Counted from the first letter of the stretch, positions 34,939-44,265 are shown. The stretch: DNA of 64,000 nucleotides from Ruminococcus sp. (GCA_029055625.1 JAIDCY010000030.1:1-64000); one strand, 5' to 3'. The notes: a model not told the origin generated them from the letters alone. Numbers and translations are program-made.

Positions 34939-36306
34939 TTATATTATCCTGCCGGTGACAGCCCAGTTCATAGCGTCTGTAACCTCTATCTCTACAAAAT
35001 CCCCTGTTAAAGACCTGTCCCCGACAAATTCCGCTATTATAAATTCGTCACTCTTTCCCGTTACGTACCCTGCCCGCTTCTTTGATTCACCGTCAACCAG
35101 TACACGCATACGTCTGCCGATAAAGCGTTTATAATTTTCCGTCGATACCTCACGTTGCACCTCTAACAATTTCCGCATTCGCATACTTTTTACTTCCTCC
35201 GGTATCATATCCACTATTTCAGATGCTTTCGTACCTGTACGCCTCGAATATATGAACGAATAAATATTATCATATCTGATACGCTTTATTATATCCAGAG
35301 TTTCCTGAAACTCTTCATCCGTCTCGTTCGGAAATCCTACTATTATATCCGTCGTCAGTGAAAAATCAGGGTCATTACGCCGTATGTAGTCTACCGTCTC
35401 CAAATACTGTCCCACTGTATAACGTCTGTTCATTCTCTCAAGTACGCTGTTACTTCCGCTCTGTATCGGTAAATGCAGATGCTTCGCAACTTTTTTACAA
35501 TCGAATATCGTATCTATTAACTCTCTGGTGGCATCTTTCGGGTGAGATGACATAAACCGTATTACAAAATCACCGTCTATTCTGTCTATCCGCCGAAGCA
35601 GGTCAGGAAACGTTACATTTTCCGCCAAATCTTTTCCGTATGAATTTACATTCTGTCCGAGTAGCATTATTTCCTTATATCCGTTACTGACTAACTTTTC
35701 TACTTCCTCTGTTATATCTTCCGGTCTCCTGCTCCTTTCACGACCCCTGACATACGGTACTATACAGTAAGTACAGAAATTATTACAGCCAAACATTATA
35801 GGTACTGATGCCTTGTATGTACTTTCCCTTACCTGCTCCGTATGTTCTGAAAAATCATCATACTCTCCCGTATCTGCGGAAAATTTTACTCCTCGCAGAC
35901 AATCCAGCAACAGTTTCGGTAACGTGTTTATCGCTGACGTTCCCATTACAAAATCTATCTGCGGATATTTTTTCCGTATCTTCTCTACTACGTGTTCCTG
36001 TGCGGTCATACAGCCGGAAAGTCCCATTATCAGCGACGGTTTTTCCTCTTTCAGTTTCTTCATGCTCCCGATTATTCCGTATACTCTCTCTTCCGCACTC
36101 TCCCTGACAGCACACGTATTCAATATTATTATATCCGCTTGTCTCTCGTCGTCGGTGAAGTCGTATCCCATACGCTTTAACATTCCCTTTATCTTCTCAC
36201 CGTCTGATACGTTCAGCTGACACCCGAAACTCCGAACATATGCAAGTCGTTTCCTGTCGGATAATATCGCCCCTACCTCTTTTATAATAACATCATTTTC
36301 CCTCAA
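34939..36306 (-). CDS. miaB: tRNA-2-methylthio-N6-dimethylallyladenosine synthase
   Basis: This 455-residue radical-SAM enzyme methylthiolates i6A37 in tRNA. It has the N-terminal MTTase cluster cysteines (FGCQLNVSDG, NTCAVRE, SGCMTAQ), the radical-SAM motif CNNFCTYC and a C-terminal TRAM domain. It starts at TTG (36306), about nine bases after AGAGG; another TTG two codons upstream is closer to the site and less likely. It acts on the product of MiaA. Confidence 0.95.
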   Translation of the reverse strand: MRENDVIIKEVGAILSDRKRLAYVRSFGCQLNVSDGEKIKGMLKRMGYDFTDDERQADIIILNTCAVRESAEERVYGIIGSMKKLKEEKPSLIMGLSGCMTAQEHVVEKIRKKYPQIDFVMGTSAINTLPKLLLDCLRGVKFSADTGEYDDFSEHTEQVRESTYKASVPIMFGCNNFCTYCIVPYVRGRERSRRPEDITEEVEKLVSNGYKEIMLLGQNVNSYGKDLAENVTFPDLLRRIDRIDGDFVIRFMSSHPKDATRELIDTIFDCKKVAKHLHLPIQSGSNSVLERMNRRYTVGQYLETVDYIRRNDPDFSLTTDIIVGFPNETDEEFQETLDIIKRIRYDNIYSFIYSRRTGTKASEIVDMIPEEVKSMRMRKLLEVQREVSTENYKRFIGRRMRVLVDGESKKRAGYVTGKSDEFIIAEFVGDRSLTGDFVEIEVTDAMNWAVTGRII

Positions 36307-36575
36307 AATCAAATTCCTCTCATTCTTTCATAATCAGGTATTATGTTATTATAGCACATATCAAACCATTTTTCAAGTACAATTGATTATTTAAACATGA
36401 ATTTACATAAAATTTTCACCTCCGTATCGTCATAATATATAAAAATTTATCAATAATTTTGTACATTAATACAAATTATGAATTTTCTGTGAGAGTTTTT
36501 ATTATCTCAGCCGTCCAATATATGAACGGTTTTCCATACCGTAATATGAAAAAATTTTTTGAAGGAGGATTTTTT

Positions 36576-38126
36576 ATGTTTAAAAAATCAAAAACCGCTG
36601 TCTTAACAGCACTCACCGTTATGCTTTCGGCATTCAGTCCGCTTGCGACGTACGCCGATAACGTCGAACCTGTCGAAACTATCCCCGACAGAAATTCCGT
36701 ACAGGAACTTATTGACGCTCCGGAAGTTCTCGACGGTGAACCCGTTCAGACTACTTCCGCCGTCTCAACCATTCCCGACAGACTTAATACCTGTACAAGT
36801 GTTCCCGCACTCGGAGTACAGCCGGAAGAGTTTCCGCTTAAAAGAGATTTCGACGTCACCGTAAAAGTAGTAGACGACAGAACCAACGAACATCTCGACG
36901 GTGTGAAAATACATTTTGTCGAAACGGAAACCCTCACAAGCAACGTAATTAAACGTGATTTCGGTACGTGGGATTCCTCACAGTCAGAAAGCTACATCGT
37001 TAACCCCGACTACTATTTTACTGATTTATCTTCTATGTTCCTGCTTACCGCTGTTATTGAGGAGATGCCGGAAGGTTATTACCTTATAGGTGGCTCTAAT
37101 ATAATGGACGAACAGATTGACAGTGCTATGGCGTGGTATCCCGGAGGTGAAAACTATAAACCAATTACCGAGTTGACAATACCTCTTGTTAATGAATACG
37201 GTACGGTAAAGGCGGTATGCAATCTGATTGACGGCGATACCGGCGAATATATCGAGGGGGCGGAAGTATCACTGAGCGAGTGGGACAAAGACGGAAATCT
37301 CGGAAACTGCGTTGAATGGGTTTCAGGCGGTAAGGAAGAAACTATTGATTTTAAATATAAAATTCCACACAACGAACGTAAAGTTCCGGATTACGGTTTC
37401 CGTTCTACTATTCAGTTTGTGGTAGATAAGCTACCCGAAAAATACAACGCTTATACTTTCAGTCCGTTCGACGAACAATATGCGGACTATCATTCAGATG
37501 TCCTTGAATTTAACGTATATCTTTACGAGGACGGCAAAGAACATCCTGATACCTCTGATATTGTGTATACCAAATGTGCTTCATGCGGTAAATCCATACC
37601 TTCTGACGAAGCCGTAAAAACTCCGTATAACAATTTCTGCAAGGAATGTTACGCAAACATAAGACCTATAACAACGACTTCTACCACAACGTCATATGAT
37701 TATCTCACTACTACCACAACAACTTCTACTGTTATAGCTTGCAAGGCGTGTGACATATGCGGTATGATGATAGACGTTAATGACGGCGTAACAACTCCGC
37801 TCGGACTTTTTGTTTGTCCTAAATGCAAATCTTCCGGAGCAGGCGGTACAAGACCTCAGTTCCCGACAGAATCCACTACAACCAATGATTTTATTTACGG
37901 TGACGCCAACTGCGATTACTCCATATCTCTCGCAGATGCCGTAATCATTATGCAATCCCTCGCAAATCCTGACAAAATCATTCTCTCTGAGCAGGGCGTA
38001 CTTAATGCAGATGTATACAATACCGGAGATGGTATTACTACTTCAGATGCCCTCACAATTCAGGAAATAATGATAGGTCTTCGCTCAGAATCTGATTTAC
38101 CGGTATTTACGGATATTCCCGACTGA
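36576..38126 (+). CDS. secreted dockerin protein with CnaB-like repeats and two zinc-ribbon-like modules
   Basis: The ATG at 36576 (site GAAGGAGG) gives 516 residues with a signal peptide (about 1-29). Two beta-sandwich repeats resembling Cna-B/SpaA domains start at VTVKVVDDRTNEHLDGVKI and VKAVCNLIDGDTGEYIEGAEV. Then come two Cys modules separated by Thr-rich linkers: CASCGKSIPSDEA...CKEC and CDICGMMIDVNDG...CPKC, each with paired CxxC knuckles about 20 residues apart, as in LIM or rubredoxin-like zinc ribbons. The dockerin (GDANCDYSISLADAVIIMQS) is at the end. The mix of zinc ribbons with a dockerin on an exported protein is unusual; a structural or metal-binding role in the cellulosome is possible. 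Confidence 0.85.
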   Translation: MFKKSKTAVLTALTVMLSAFSPLATYADNVEPVETIPDRNSVQELIDAPEVLDGEPVQTTSAVSTIPDRLNTCTSVPALGVQPEEFPLKRDFDVTVKVVDDRTNEHLDGVKIHFVETETLTSNVIKRDFGTWDSSQSESYIVNPDYYFTDLSSMFLLTAVIEEMPEGYYLIGGSNIMDEQIDSAMAWYPGGENYKPITELTIPLVNEYGTVKAVCNLIDGDTGEYIEGAEVSLSEWDKDGNLGNCVEWVSGGKEETIDFKYKIPHNERKVPDYGFRSTIQFVVDKLPEKYNAYTFSPFDEQYADYHSDVLEFNVYLYEDGKEHPDTSDIVYTKCASCGKSIPSDEAVKTPYNNFCKECYANIRPITTTSTTTSYDYLTTTTTTSTVIACKACDICGMMIDVNDGVTTPLGLFVCPKCKSSGAGGTRPQFPTESTTTNDFIYGDANCDYSISLADAVIIMQSLANPDKIILSEQGVLNADVYNTGDGITTSDALTIQEIMIGLRSESDLPVFTDIPD

Positions 38127-38162
38127 TAACAGCCAATATTCTACTCTCCTAAATAAATAATA

Positions 38163-38201
38163 CAGAAAGGACGGTACTGCAAAAACAGACCGTCTTTTCT
38201 G
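38163..38201 (+). terminator. terminator of the zinc-ribbon dockerin gene
   Basis: CAGAAAGGACGGT (38163-38175) pairs with ACCGTCTTTTCTG (38189-38201), with a T-rich 3' arm. Confidence 0.75.
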
Positions 38202-38231
38202 TTTACAAAATTTAACACGCAATATGCGAAA

Positions 38232-38255
38232 AAAGGAACTCCGGAGAGTTCCTTT
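38232..38255 (-). terminator. terminator of the pectate lyase gene
   Basis: AAAGGAACT and AGTTCCTTT pair around CCGGAG; the minus strand then has a T-run. Confidence 0.85.
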
Positions 38256-38282
38256 CTTCATTATATCATTATATTTGAGGGA

Positions 38283-41200
38283 TTAGTTCAGATAAGATTC
38301 AGGGAGTGTGTCGATAAGTTCAACGCAAAGTTTCTGTATTGAAAGTGCGTCCATAACGGAAATACTATCGCCTCTGTTATAAACGTCTCCGGCATCCTGC
38401 TGTCTTTCGTCCAGAACGTAAGAATCCGGATTAGAGAGACTCTGCATAATAAGTACTGCGTCGGCGAGACTTACATTACCGTCACCTGTTACGTCACCGT
38501 ATACTATAGCTGTAGTGTCACCCGGTTTTGTAGTAGTGGTAGTGGTGGTGGTAGACTTTGTAGTAGTCGTTGTTGTTACACTGCCACCTTCTCCGCCGTA
38601 TACCATATAGAACAGATTAGCGGTATCCGCCTTTGTAACAGTATGTGCTCCGGCTTTGAGGTCTGCTGTTATTATACCGTCTCCGGAAGCGGTGTACTTT
38701 GTACCGTCAATCTTTATAGTTGCATTAGGTTCAACGAATACAAGCGTAATCTTTCCTGCTGAAGGTGCGTTGAATGAAATATTTGTAGAACTTTCAAGTT
38801 TAAGGCACTGTTTCAGCGTGAGACCGTTATAATTTACTGTACCCTTGCTTGTTGACAGATTACCAGTAATTGTATAGAAATTACTATCCTTACCGTTTGC
38901 GGTGAAGTCGTGTACATATCCGCCGGTAACAGGTTTAACTGTAGAAGCTGTTGTTGTGGTGGTGTTTGTCTCACCTTTCTTGGTGGTTGTAGTAGTGGTT
39001 GTGCCTGACGGTTTCTGTGTAGTAGTTGTATCGGACGGCGTTGTTGTACCGCTGTTACTGCTCTTTTTATTGTTATCCATACATCCGCCGTATGCCTCAA
39101 ACTCTGCGGAAAGTGCTGTATAAAGTGCTTCGCCTGTTGCCTCAATAAGTTTATAGTTGCCTGACGGGATATATGAAAGTGATGAATCTGTATCAAAGTT
39201 AGCTTTCTGACAAGCACTGTCAAGTTTCTGGTTCTTGTCGGTTACTATTGTTCCTTCGTTCTTCGCACCCTTCTTGAGACTGATATAAGCATCATTATAA
39301 CTCTTGAATACACCACCTGACTTGAGAAGTACAGGGTCTTTACACTGATTTACATATGCGTTATACTCGGAGAACAGGAACGAATTAGCCCTTGCACTTG
39401 CACAGTAGCTTGACTGACCATCAAAGATATTGTTGTAGAGGTGTATGTTTGCCTGACGTGCGAGAGGTCCTCTTGATTCGCAGTTCTTCCAGAAGTTATG
39501 GTGGAATGAGATATTGAACTGTAAGTTACTGTCGGAAGCACCTACAAGATTTGTCTTGTGATAGCCCTCATAATAACAGTAGCTGTTTGTGAAGTACTGA
39601 CCACGTTTGAAGTCACAAGCACCGTCACCCTCTGCCTTATCGCTTTCTGCCGGATTTGCTATCTTCGGTACATAGAATTCACAGTTATGTATCCAGCATC
39701 TTTCAACTGATGCCGTTACTTTATTGCCTTCCTGTACGCCTTCCATACCGATACAGTCTTCCGGTACGTTACGGAATGCAACGTTTCTTACTTCAAAACT
39801 CTTACCGAGTTCCGGTTCAGAAGATTCACACATGAAGTGGAAGCCCCAGCCGTTTACTGTAGCGTCATTTCCGACACCTTCAATTGTTATATTCTTACCG
39901 GAACGCATTCTTGCCATACCGCCGTTATCGCCTACTGAACCGCCAAGGTCTACGGAATCAAATACCGTTACGCCCTCCGGTGTGGAAACGTTGCCTACTA
40001 TTCTTACTACAAGTGGTGTTCCGTCTTTAGCGAGTTTCTTTATAATATCCTGATTGGTGTTAGCCGTACCGCCGTTTGCGTTTTTACCGTTGCCGGTATC
40101 CTGTCCGACGGAGTTAAGGATATTACCTATACCTTTTACTGTCGTTCCGTCCTTGGATGTTACGGTAACTGTATTCTTATTCTGTTCCGTAACATATATT
40201 ACCTTAGCGTTTGCCTTGAGTTCGCCGTTATCGTTGTATGCACCTACGCCGTCAGTGTAACCATAGTGTGCGTATCCTGACCTATCCTGCTGTCCTACTA
40301 CTATTCCGCTCTGCTTTATCTCGCCCTTGGAAGTAGTAACCGTAACTGTATATGTACCGGCTTTAAGTCCGAGTAAGTCAATACGTACGCCACCGTCAAC
40401 ATCTCTTACGAGGTATTCGAGGTCTTCACCCTTCAGTGAACCGCTTGATGCTCCGGAATACGATACGCCCGTAACGTCTGCGTCCTTTATGCCGGAAAGT
40501 CCGAGATATGCCATTTCGTTCCAACCGCCGGAATACTCAACCTTTACGCCTGCCGGAGTTGTTGCCGGTGTGGAAGGTGTGGACGGTGCTTTTGTTGTTG
40601 TAGTGGTATTCTGTGTGCCTGCCGGTTTTGAAGTTGTTGTGTTAGTCGCAACAGGTGCAGTACTGCCTGTAGATGAACCGCTACCGATTGATACTATAGA
40701 ATCCTTATACGCAACAAGTGCATCCTTAAGTGCCTGATTTACGTCATAGCTTGCATCGTCAACGGAGTTGTCAAATTTCCACTGGAAATCGCCACCGTCA
40801 ACACGTCCAGCCTTTGCGGTAACGGTTTTCGGCACATCTTCTGCCTTTTCAGCATTATATTTATACATACTGGAAGCAGTATCAAAGTTATTATATGTTG
40901 TACCGCCTTTTTTGCAGGTTACGCTTGACGGAACTTGTTCATCTCTTGATTTTGCAACGTAAGCATCAAATTCGGTTTTATCATCGCTGTACGAAATCAT
41001 AGCTTTCGCACCTTCGATATAGTTTCCGTAAGCCTTTATGATACCGCCGTTTTCACCGGAGAATGTACCACCTGTAGCGGTATCTGAACCCTGTCCGGAA
41101 ATCAGAGCAGGATATTTACAGTTTCTGAAATAGTTGTTTTCGAGGAATGCAGATGCTCCGAGAGTTACACCCATACCATACTTTGCGTTACCGTCAAAGT

Positions 41201-42311
41201 AATTGTTGTAACTGTGTACCGTACAGGTTCTTATTCTCGGATGACGTGAATCTGAATGGTCATACCAGTTATGATGATATGTAACGCTGTTTTCCGTACT
41301 TTCAGACTTCATACCCTGTAAGTTACATTTTCCGTTATCCCAGAAGTGATTGAATGAGTGTGTAACATATGTTGAAGTTTTGGTATCTAATGCACCATCA
41401 CCTTTTACCTGGTCAGCATCTGAACCGGCGTCTCCATAGAAGAAGTCACAGTTATGTACCCATACGTGATTATTTCCCTGCTGAAGTCCGCAGTCGTCAC
41501 CCTCCGAACTGTTACAGTTCATGAAACCAAGGTTTCTTACTTCAACGTTTGAAGAGTTCTTCATTACAAGACCAAAGCCGTTAATAGTAGTATCGTTGCC
41601 GACACCCTCAACGGTAAGTCCGCAAGTTGCGGTATCAATATATAAATCGCCCTTTATAAGAGTTTCAGGGTCTGTGATGTTTCCGATAATTCTGATTGCA
41701 ACAGGTGCTACTTTCTTATTATTCTTGAGACCTGTTATGATGTTCTGTACGCCTGTTAATGTTGTATCCTTACCGTCCTTGTTAGGAATCGTAAGAGATA
41801 CCGTATCTTTGTTTGCGTTAGTAACATATACTACTATCGCATTTGATTTTAATGTTCCGTCGTCATTGTAAGCACCCGAAGATGTACCGTTCACGAAGCC
41901 GAAGCCCTCACGGATATGTGCGTAAACGTCAGCCTTTGCCTCAGATGCTCCTGCCGTATTTTCCTTACCGCTTACAATCGGTACTACTTTCATTGTATGA
42001 CTTCCGGCTTTAAGTCCTAATGCGTCGGCTCTCATATAGTCCTTATACTCTCTTATGAGCATTGAATCAATCTGAACGCCGTCTACATAGACGTTATAAC
42101 CTGTAGCTCCGGAAACCTTTGACCATGTTGCATACATACCCTCACCGTAGCCTACAGTGCTTGTAATCTTTACAGCGTCTGCTGCGTATGCCGTCAGTGC
42201 TGTATCTTCAACAGGTATATAAGCCGGATTGCTTACTAATGATGCCATACAAGACAGCGACATTACCGCCGTAACTGCTATGGCTGTTCTCTTGAAGAAT
42301 TTAGAATGCAT
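38283..42311 (-). CDS. two-domain PL1 pectate lyase with dockerin
   Basis: This 1342-residue secreted enzyme (signal about 1-45) should cut polygalacturonate by beta-elimination. Each catalytic beta-helix is preceded by a small Fn3-like domain. The first PL1 domain (about 130-440) has the NHVWVHNCDF and VTYHHNWYDHSDSRHPRIR segments, the latter holding the catalytic Arg. The second (about 690-1060) is more divergent (FNISFHHNFWKNCESRGPLAR) but keeps the Arg. Thr/Ser-rich linkers follow each, then a beta domain of about 100 residues (HDFTANGKDSNFYTITGN) of the kind seen with PL9/PL1 enzymes, then a dockerin. The start has GGAGGG in front. It is read divergently from the C39-like peptidase gene. 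Confidence 0.92.
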   Translation of the reverse strand: MHSKFFKRTAIAVTAVMSLSCMASLVSNPAYIPVEDTALTAYAADAVKITSTVGYGEGMYATWSKVSGATGYNVYVDGVQIDSMLIREYKDYMRADALGLKAGSHTMKVVPIVSGKENTAGASEAKADVYAHIREGFGFVNGTSSGAYNDDGTLKSNAIVVYVTNANKDTVSLTIPNKDGKDTTLTGVQNIITGLKNNKKVAPVAIRIIGNITDPETLIKGDLYIDTATCGLTVEGVGNDTTINGFGLVMKNSSNVEVRNLGFMNCNSSEGDDCGLQQGNNHVWVHNCDFFYGDAGSDADQVKGDGALDTKTSTYVTHSFNHFWDNGKCNLQGMKSESTENSVTYHHNWYDHSDSRHPRIRTCTVHSYNNYFDGNAKYGMGVTLGASAFLENNYFRNCKYPALISGQGSDTATGGTFSGENGGIIKAYGNYIEGAKAMISYSDDKTEFDAYVAKSRDEQVPSSVTCKKGGTTYNNFDTASSMYKYNAEKAEDVPKTVTAKAGRVDGGDFQWKFDNSVDDASYDVNQALKDALVAYKDSIVSIGSGSSTGSTAPVATNTTTSKPAGTQNTTTTTKAPSTPSTPATTPAGVKVEYSGGWNEMAYLGLSGIKDADVTGVSYSGASSGSLKGEDLEYLVRDVDGGVRIDLLGLKAGTYTVTVTTSKGEIKQSGIVVGQQDRSGYAHYGYTDGVGAYNDNGELKANAKVIYVTEQNKNTVTVTSKDGTTVKGIGNILNSVGQDTGNGKNANGGTANTNQDIIKKLAKDGTPLVVRIVGNVSTPEGVTVFDSVDLGGSVGDNGGMARMRSGKNITIEGVGNDATVNGWGFHFMCESSEPELGKSFEVRNVAFRNVPEDCIGMEGVQEGNKVTASVERCWIHNCEFYVPKIANPAESDKAEGDGACDFKRGQYFTNSYCYYEGYHKTNLVGASDSNLQFNISFHHNFWKNCESRGPLARQANIHLYNNIFDGQSSYCASARANSFLFSEYNAYVNQCKDPVLLKSGGVFKSYNDAYISLKKGAKNEGTIVTDKNQKLDSACQKANFDTDSSLSYIPSGNYKLIEATGEALYTALSAEFEAYGGCMDNNKKSSNSGTTTPSDTTTTQKPSGTTTTTTTKKGETNTTTTTASTVKPVTGGYVHDFTANGKDSNFYTITGNLSTSKGTVNYNGLTLKQCLKLESSTNISFNAPSAGKITLVFVEPNATIKIDGTKYTASGDGIITADLKAGAHTVTKADTANLFYMVYGGEGGSVTTTTTTKSTTTTTTTTKPGDTTAIVYGDVTGDGNVSLADAVLIMQSLSNPDSYVLDERQQDAGDVYNRGDSISVMDALSIQKLCVELIDTLPESYLN

Positions 42312-42640
42312 TTTAAATTCCCTCCGTAAAATATAATGATTTGAATTTTTTTCAACTGCACCTTGTGTGCAGTACGTGTTTCTGCTTATTTTATATTATA
42401 TCTTAAAAAAAATCAAAATTCAATGATAGATAGTGCTTATTGACTGATATTTTATGCTTTTTATTATAAATTTTATGCACAAATAATCATTATTTTATGC
42501 AGAGAGTATAAATTTTATTCCTGCCATTTTTTTCATGGAAAATATCTTGTTTTTCCAGTGCAAAAAATGTAAATAACCTGTTAGAATATAATTACAGTAA
42601 ACAACACAAGCAATGATAAAAGAATTATGGAGGATTTTTT
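42312..42640. promoter_or_regulatory. divergent control region of pectate lyase and C39-like peptidase
   Basis: This 329-base spacer has no gene. A 6-base inverted repeat CTGCACCTTGTGTGCAG (42356-42372) lies in the pectate lyase leader. TTTTATGC is present three times in the same orientation at 42450, 42471 and 42493, with 21- and 22-base steps. A copied segment (42527-42602) next to the peptidase gene carries GGAAAA...TTTTCC and a TATAAT-like -10. Confidence 0.6.
42527..42602 (+). repeat. copy A of a duplicated promoter segment
   Basis: About 75 bases closely match 43778-43853. Conserved blocks are GGAAAATATCTTGTTTTT, AAAAAATGTAAAT, TTAGAATATA and TTACAG. The first block is palindromic (GGAAAA with TTTTCC). 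It lies upstream of the C39-like peptidase gene. Confidence 0.75.
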
Positions 42641-43735
42641 ATGAAAAACTTAAAAAAAATAATGTGTTCCGCTATTGCTACTCTCAGCCTTGCAGTATGT
42701 GCAGTAACCCCCTTTTCCGATACAGTAACATCCGAAAAATCATTTTCTATAATAAATACACTCGAAGCAGAAGCAGCAGAAGGAAGACTTTACAATCAGA
42801 ACGATTCAAAATGGGCAAGCGTAAAGTTCAGAGGATATTCCGGTGATATGAAAAGTTCCGGCTGTGGCATATTTTCTTTCTGTAACGCAATTTACGCACT
42901 CAATGGTAAAAAAGCAGACGCTCAGGAAGTAGGACAGTGGGCTGTGAACGTGGGCGCATTTAAACCAGGTTCAGGCGGTACATACCGTGAACCGTTCTAT
43001 AATAAAGTTCAGAACGCTTACGGCTCACGGTTAGGTTTTAAGGTTGACGGTCAGTACTGGGGTAGTGTGACGAACAGCAGACTTATAAATCATTTACGCA
43101 ACGGTGGCGTAGCAGTTATTCACGTACCATCACACTTCATGGCGATTACGGGCTACAGCAACGGCAATTATCACGTAATCGAAAGTGCAAGCAGACTCCC
43201 CGGTGACAGCTGGCAGTCAGCAAATAAATTAAGCTCCGGAAATACAAAAGTTGACTGGTTTGTATTACTTTCCCGCACTTCCTCACCTGCTCCAAATCCG
43301 GTACAGCCGGTTCAGAATAACAACAGCTACTTTGCAAGATATACAGGAAGTTCCGGCTCTATCGTCGAGGGTCTGAAAGCAATCGGTGTAGATAGTTCAA
43401 TGAGTTACAGAAAAAGCATAGCTTCAGCAAACAATATATCAAATTATTCTGGGACAGCACAGCAAAACCAGACTTTAATGAATCTTCTGAAAAATGGTCA
43501 GCTCAAAAAACCCGGTTCTTCTTCCGGAACAAGCGTAACAGTAAACTATTTTCCTAAATATACAGGAAGTTCCGGCTCTATAGTTGACGCACTCCGTGCT
43601 GTCGGAGCAGACACTTCTTTCTCTTACCGTCAGAAGATTGCTGAAAAGAACGGAATCAGCAACTATGCCGGAAACGCCTCCCAGAACTCGTCGCTTCTCA
43701 GCAAACTTAAAAGCGGAAACCTTATCAAACCCTGA
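42641..43735 (+). CDS. secreted C39-like cysteine peptidase with two C-terminal repeats
   Basis: This 364-residue protein has a signal peptide (about 1-46). The peptidase_C39_2-like domain (about 50-215) shows QNDSKWA, the likely nucleophile Cys in KSSGCGIFSFCN and the likely catalytic His in PSHFMAITGY. Two copies of a repeat of about 60 residues follow (YFARYTGSSGSIVEGLKAIGVDSSM... and YFPKYTGSSGSIVDALRAVGADTSF...), each ending KxGxLxKP; they resemble wall-binding repeats of Firmicute amidases. It may cut peptides at the wall. It lacks a dockerin, unlike its neighbours. The promoter is copied in front of the next gene. Confidence 0.85.
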   Translation: MKNLKKIMCSAIATLSLAVCAVTPFSDTVTSEKSFSIINTLEAEAAEGRLYNQNDSKWASVKFRGYSGDMKSSGCGIFSFCNAIYALNGKKADAQEVGQWAVNVGAFKPGSGGTYREPFYNKVQNAYGSRLGFKVDGQYWGSVTNSRLINHLRNGGVAVIHVPSHFMAITGYSNGNYHVIESASRLPGDSWQSANKLSSGNTKVDWFVLLSRTSSPAPNPVQPVQNNNSYFARYTGSSGSIVEGLKAIGVDSSMSYRKSIASANNISNYSGTAQQNQTLMNLLKNGQLKKPGSSSGTSVTVNYFPKYTGSSGSIVDALRAVGADTSFSYRQKIAEKNGISNYAGNASQNSSLLSKLKSGNLIKP

Positions 43736-43777
43736 TTTCATGCCATAAACTGAACAGCTTCAGAAGTTATTCCTGTT

Positions 43778-43853
43778 TTTTAGTGGAAAATATCTTGTTT
43801 TTTCAGTAGAAAAAATATGTAAATCATGTTAGAATATATTTACAGAAAACCTA
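43778..43853 (+). repeat. copy B of a duplicated promoter segment
   Basis: This is the partner of 42527-42602, upstream of the 91-codon secreted remnant. Differences are single bases and one or two base indels; the -10 reads TATATT. Confidence 0.75.
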
Positions 43854-43883
43854 AAAAATAAATACCTATGGAGGAATTGTTAT

Positions 43884-44159
43884 ATGAAAAAATCAAAAAA
43901 AGCTTTATGCACTGTTCTCGCTGTCCTCACTCTTTTTACTGGTACAGCTTTCGCACCTGAAATCAGTTCATACATAAAGACAGAACCTGTCTCAGTTGTC
44001 CAGTCCATTGACGCAAATGCGACATCCGCTATAAAAGGTCGTTTTAATATTCTGACCGGACGGAATTCTCTGATATTTACCCTTCGCACACAAAGAAAAC
44101 TAAAAACATTAAAACCTTCACTTTCAATGCAATACTTTGGAAAATCGGCGGTTAAATAA
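43884..44159 (+). CDS. short secreted protein, probable remnant under a copied promoter
   Basis: This 91-residue protein has a good ribosome site (GGAGG) and a signal peptide (about 1-28) but only a short basic, unrecognised mature part. Its promoter is a copy of that of the C39-like peptidase gene, and the N-terminal layout is similar. It may be what is left of a duplicated secreted protein after deletion or a frameshift. Alternatively it is a genuine small secreted basic peptide. It ends in its own terminator. Confidence 0.5.
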   Translation: MKKSKKALCTVLAVLTLFTGTAFAPEISSYIKTEPVSVVQSIDANATSAIKGRFNILTGRNSLIFTLRTQRKLKTLKPSLSMQYFGKSAVK

Positions 44160-44169
44160 GCTATATCAT

Positions 44170-44199
44170 GGAACGGCTATTCAGTCGTTCCTTTCTTTT
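44170..44199 (+). terminator. terminator after the small secreted protein
   Basis: GGAACG (44170-44175) pairs with CGTTCC (44186-44191), followed by TTTCTTTT. Confidence 0.8.
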
Positions 44200-44204
44200 A
44201 AAAA

Positions 44205-44226
44205 TTTTCTGAAAATTTTCAGAAAA
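44205..44226. repeat. perfect 22-base palindrome next to the ribosomal-operon promoter
   Basis: TTTTCTGAAAA followed at once by TTTTCAGAAAA is a perfect palindrome. It ends four bases before the -35 box of the rpmG promoter, a position typical of an activator or repressor site. Confidence 0.7.
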
Positions 44227-44230
44227 ACTC

Positions 44231-44259
44231 TTGACAAAAAATTTTTTCCGTGATATAAT
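44231..44259 (+). promoter_or_regulatory. sigma-A promoter of rpmG-secE-nusG-rplK-rplA
   Basis: TTGACA (44231-44236), a 17-base spacer and TATAAT (44254-44259) match the consensus exactly. It should drive the five downstream genes. Confidence 0.93.
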
Positions 44260-44265
44260 TATCTT

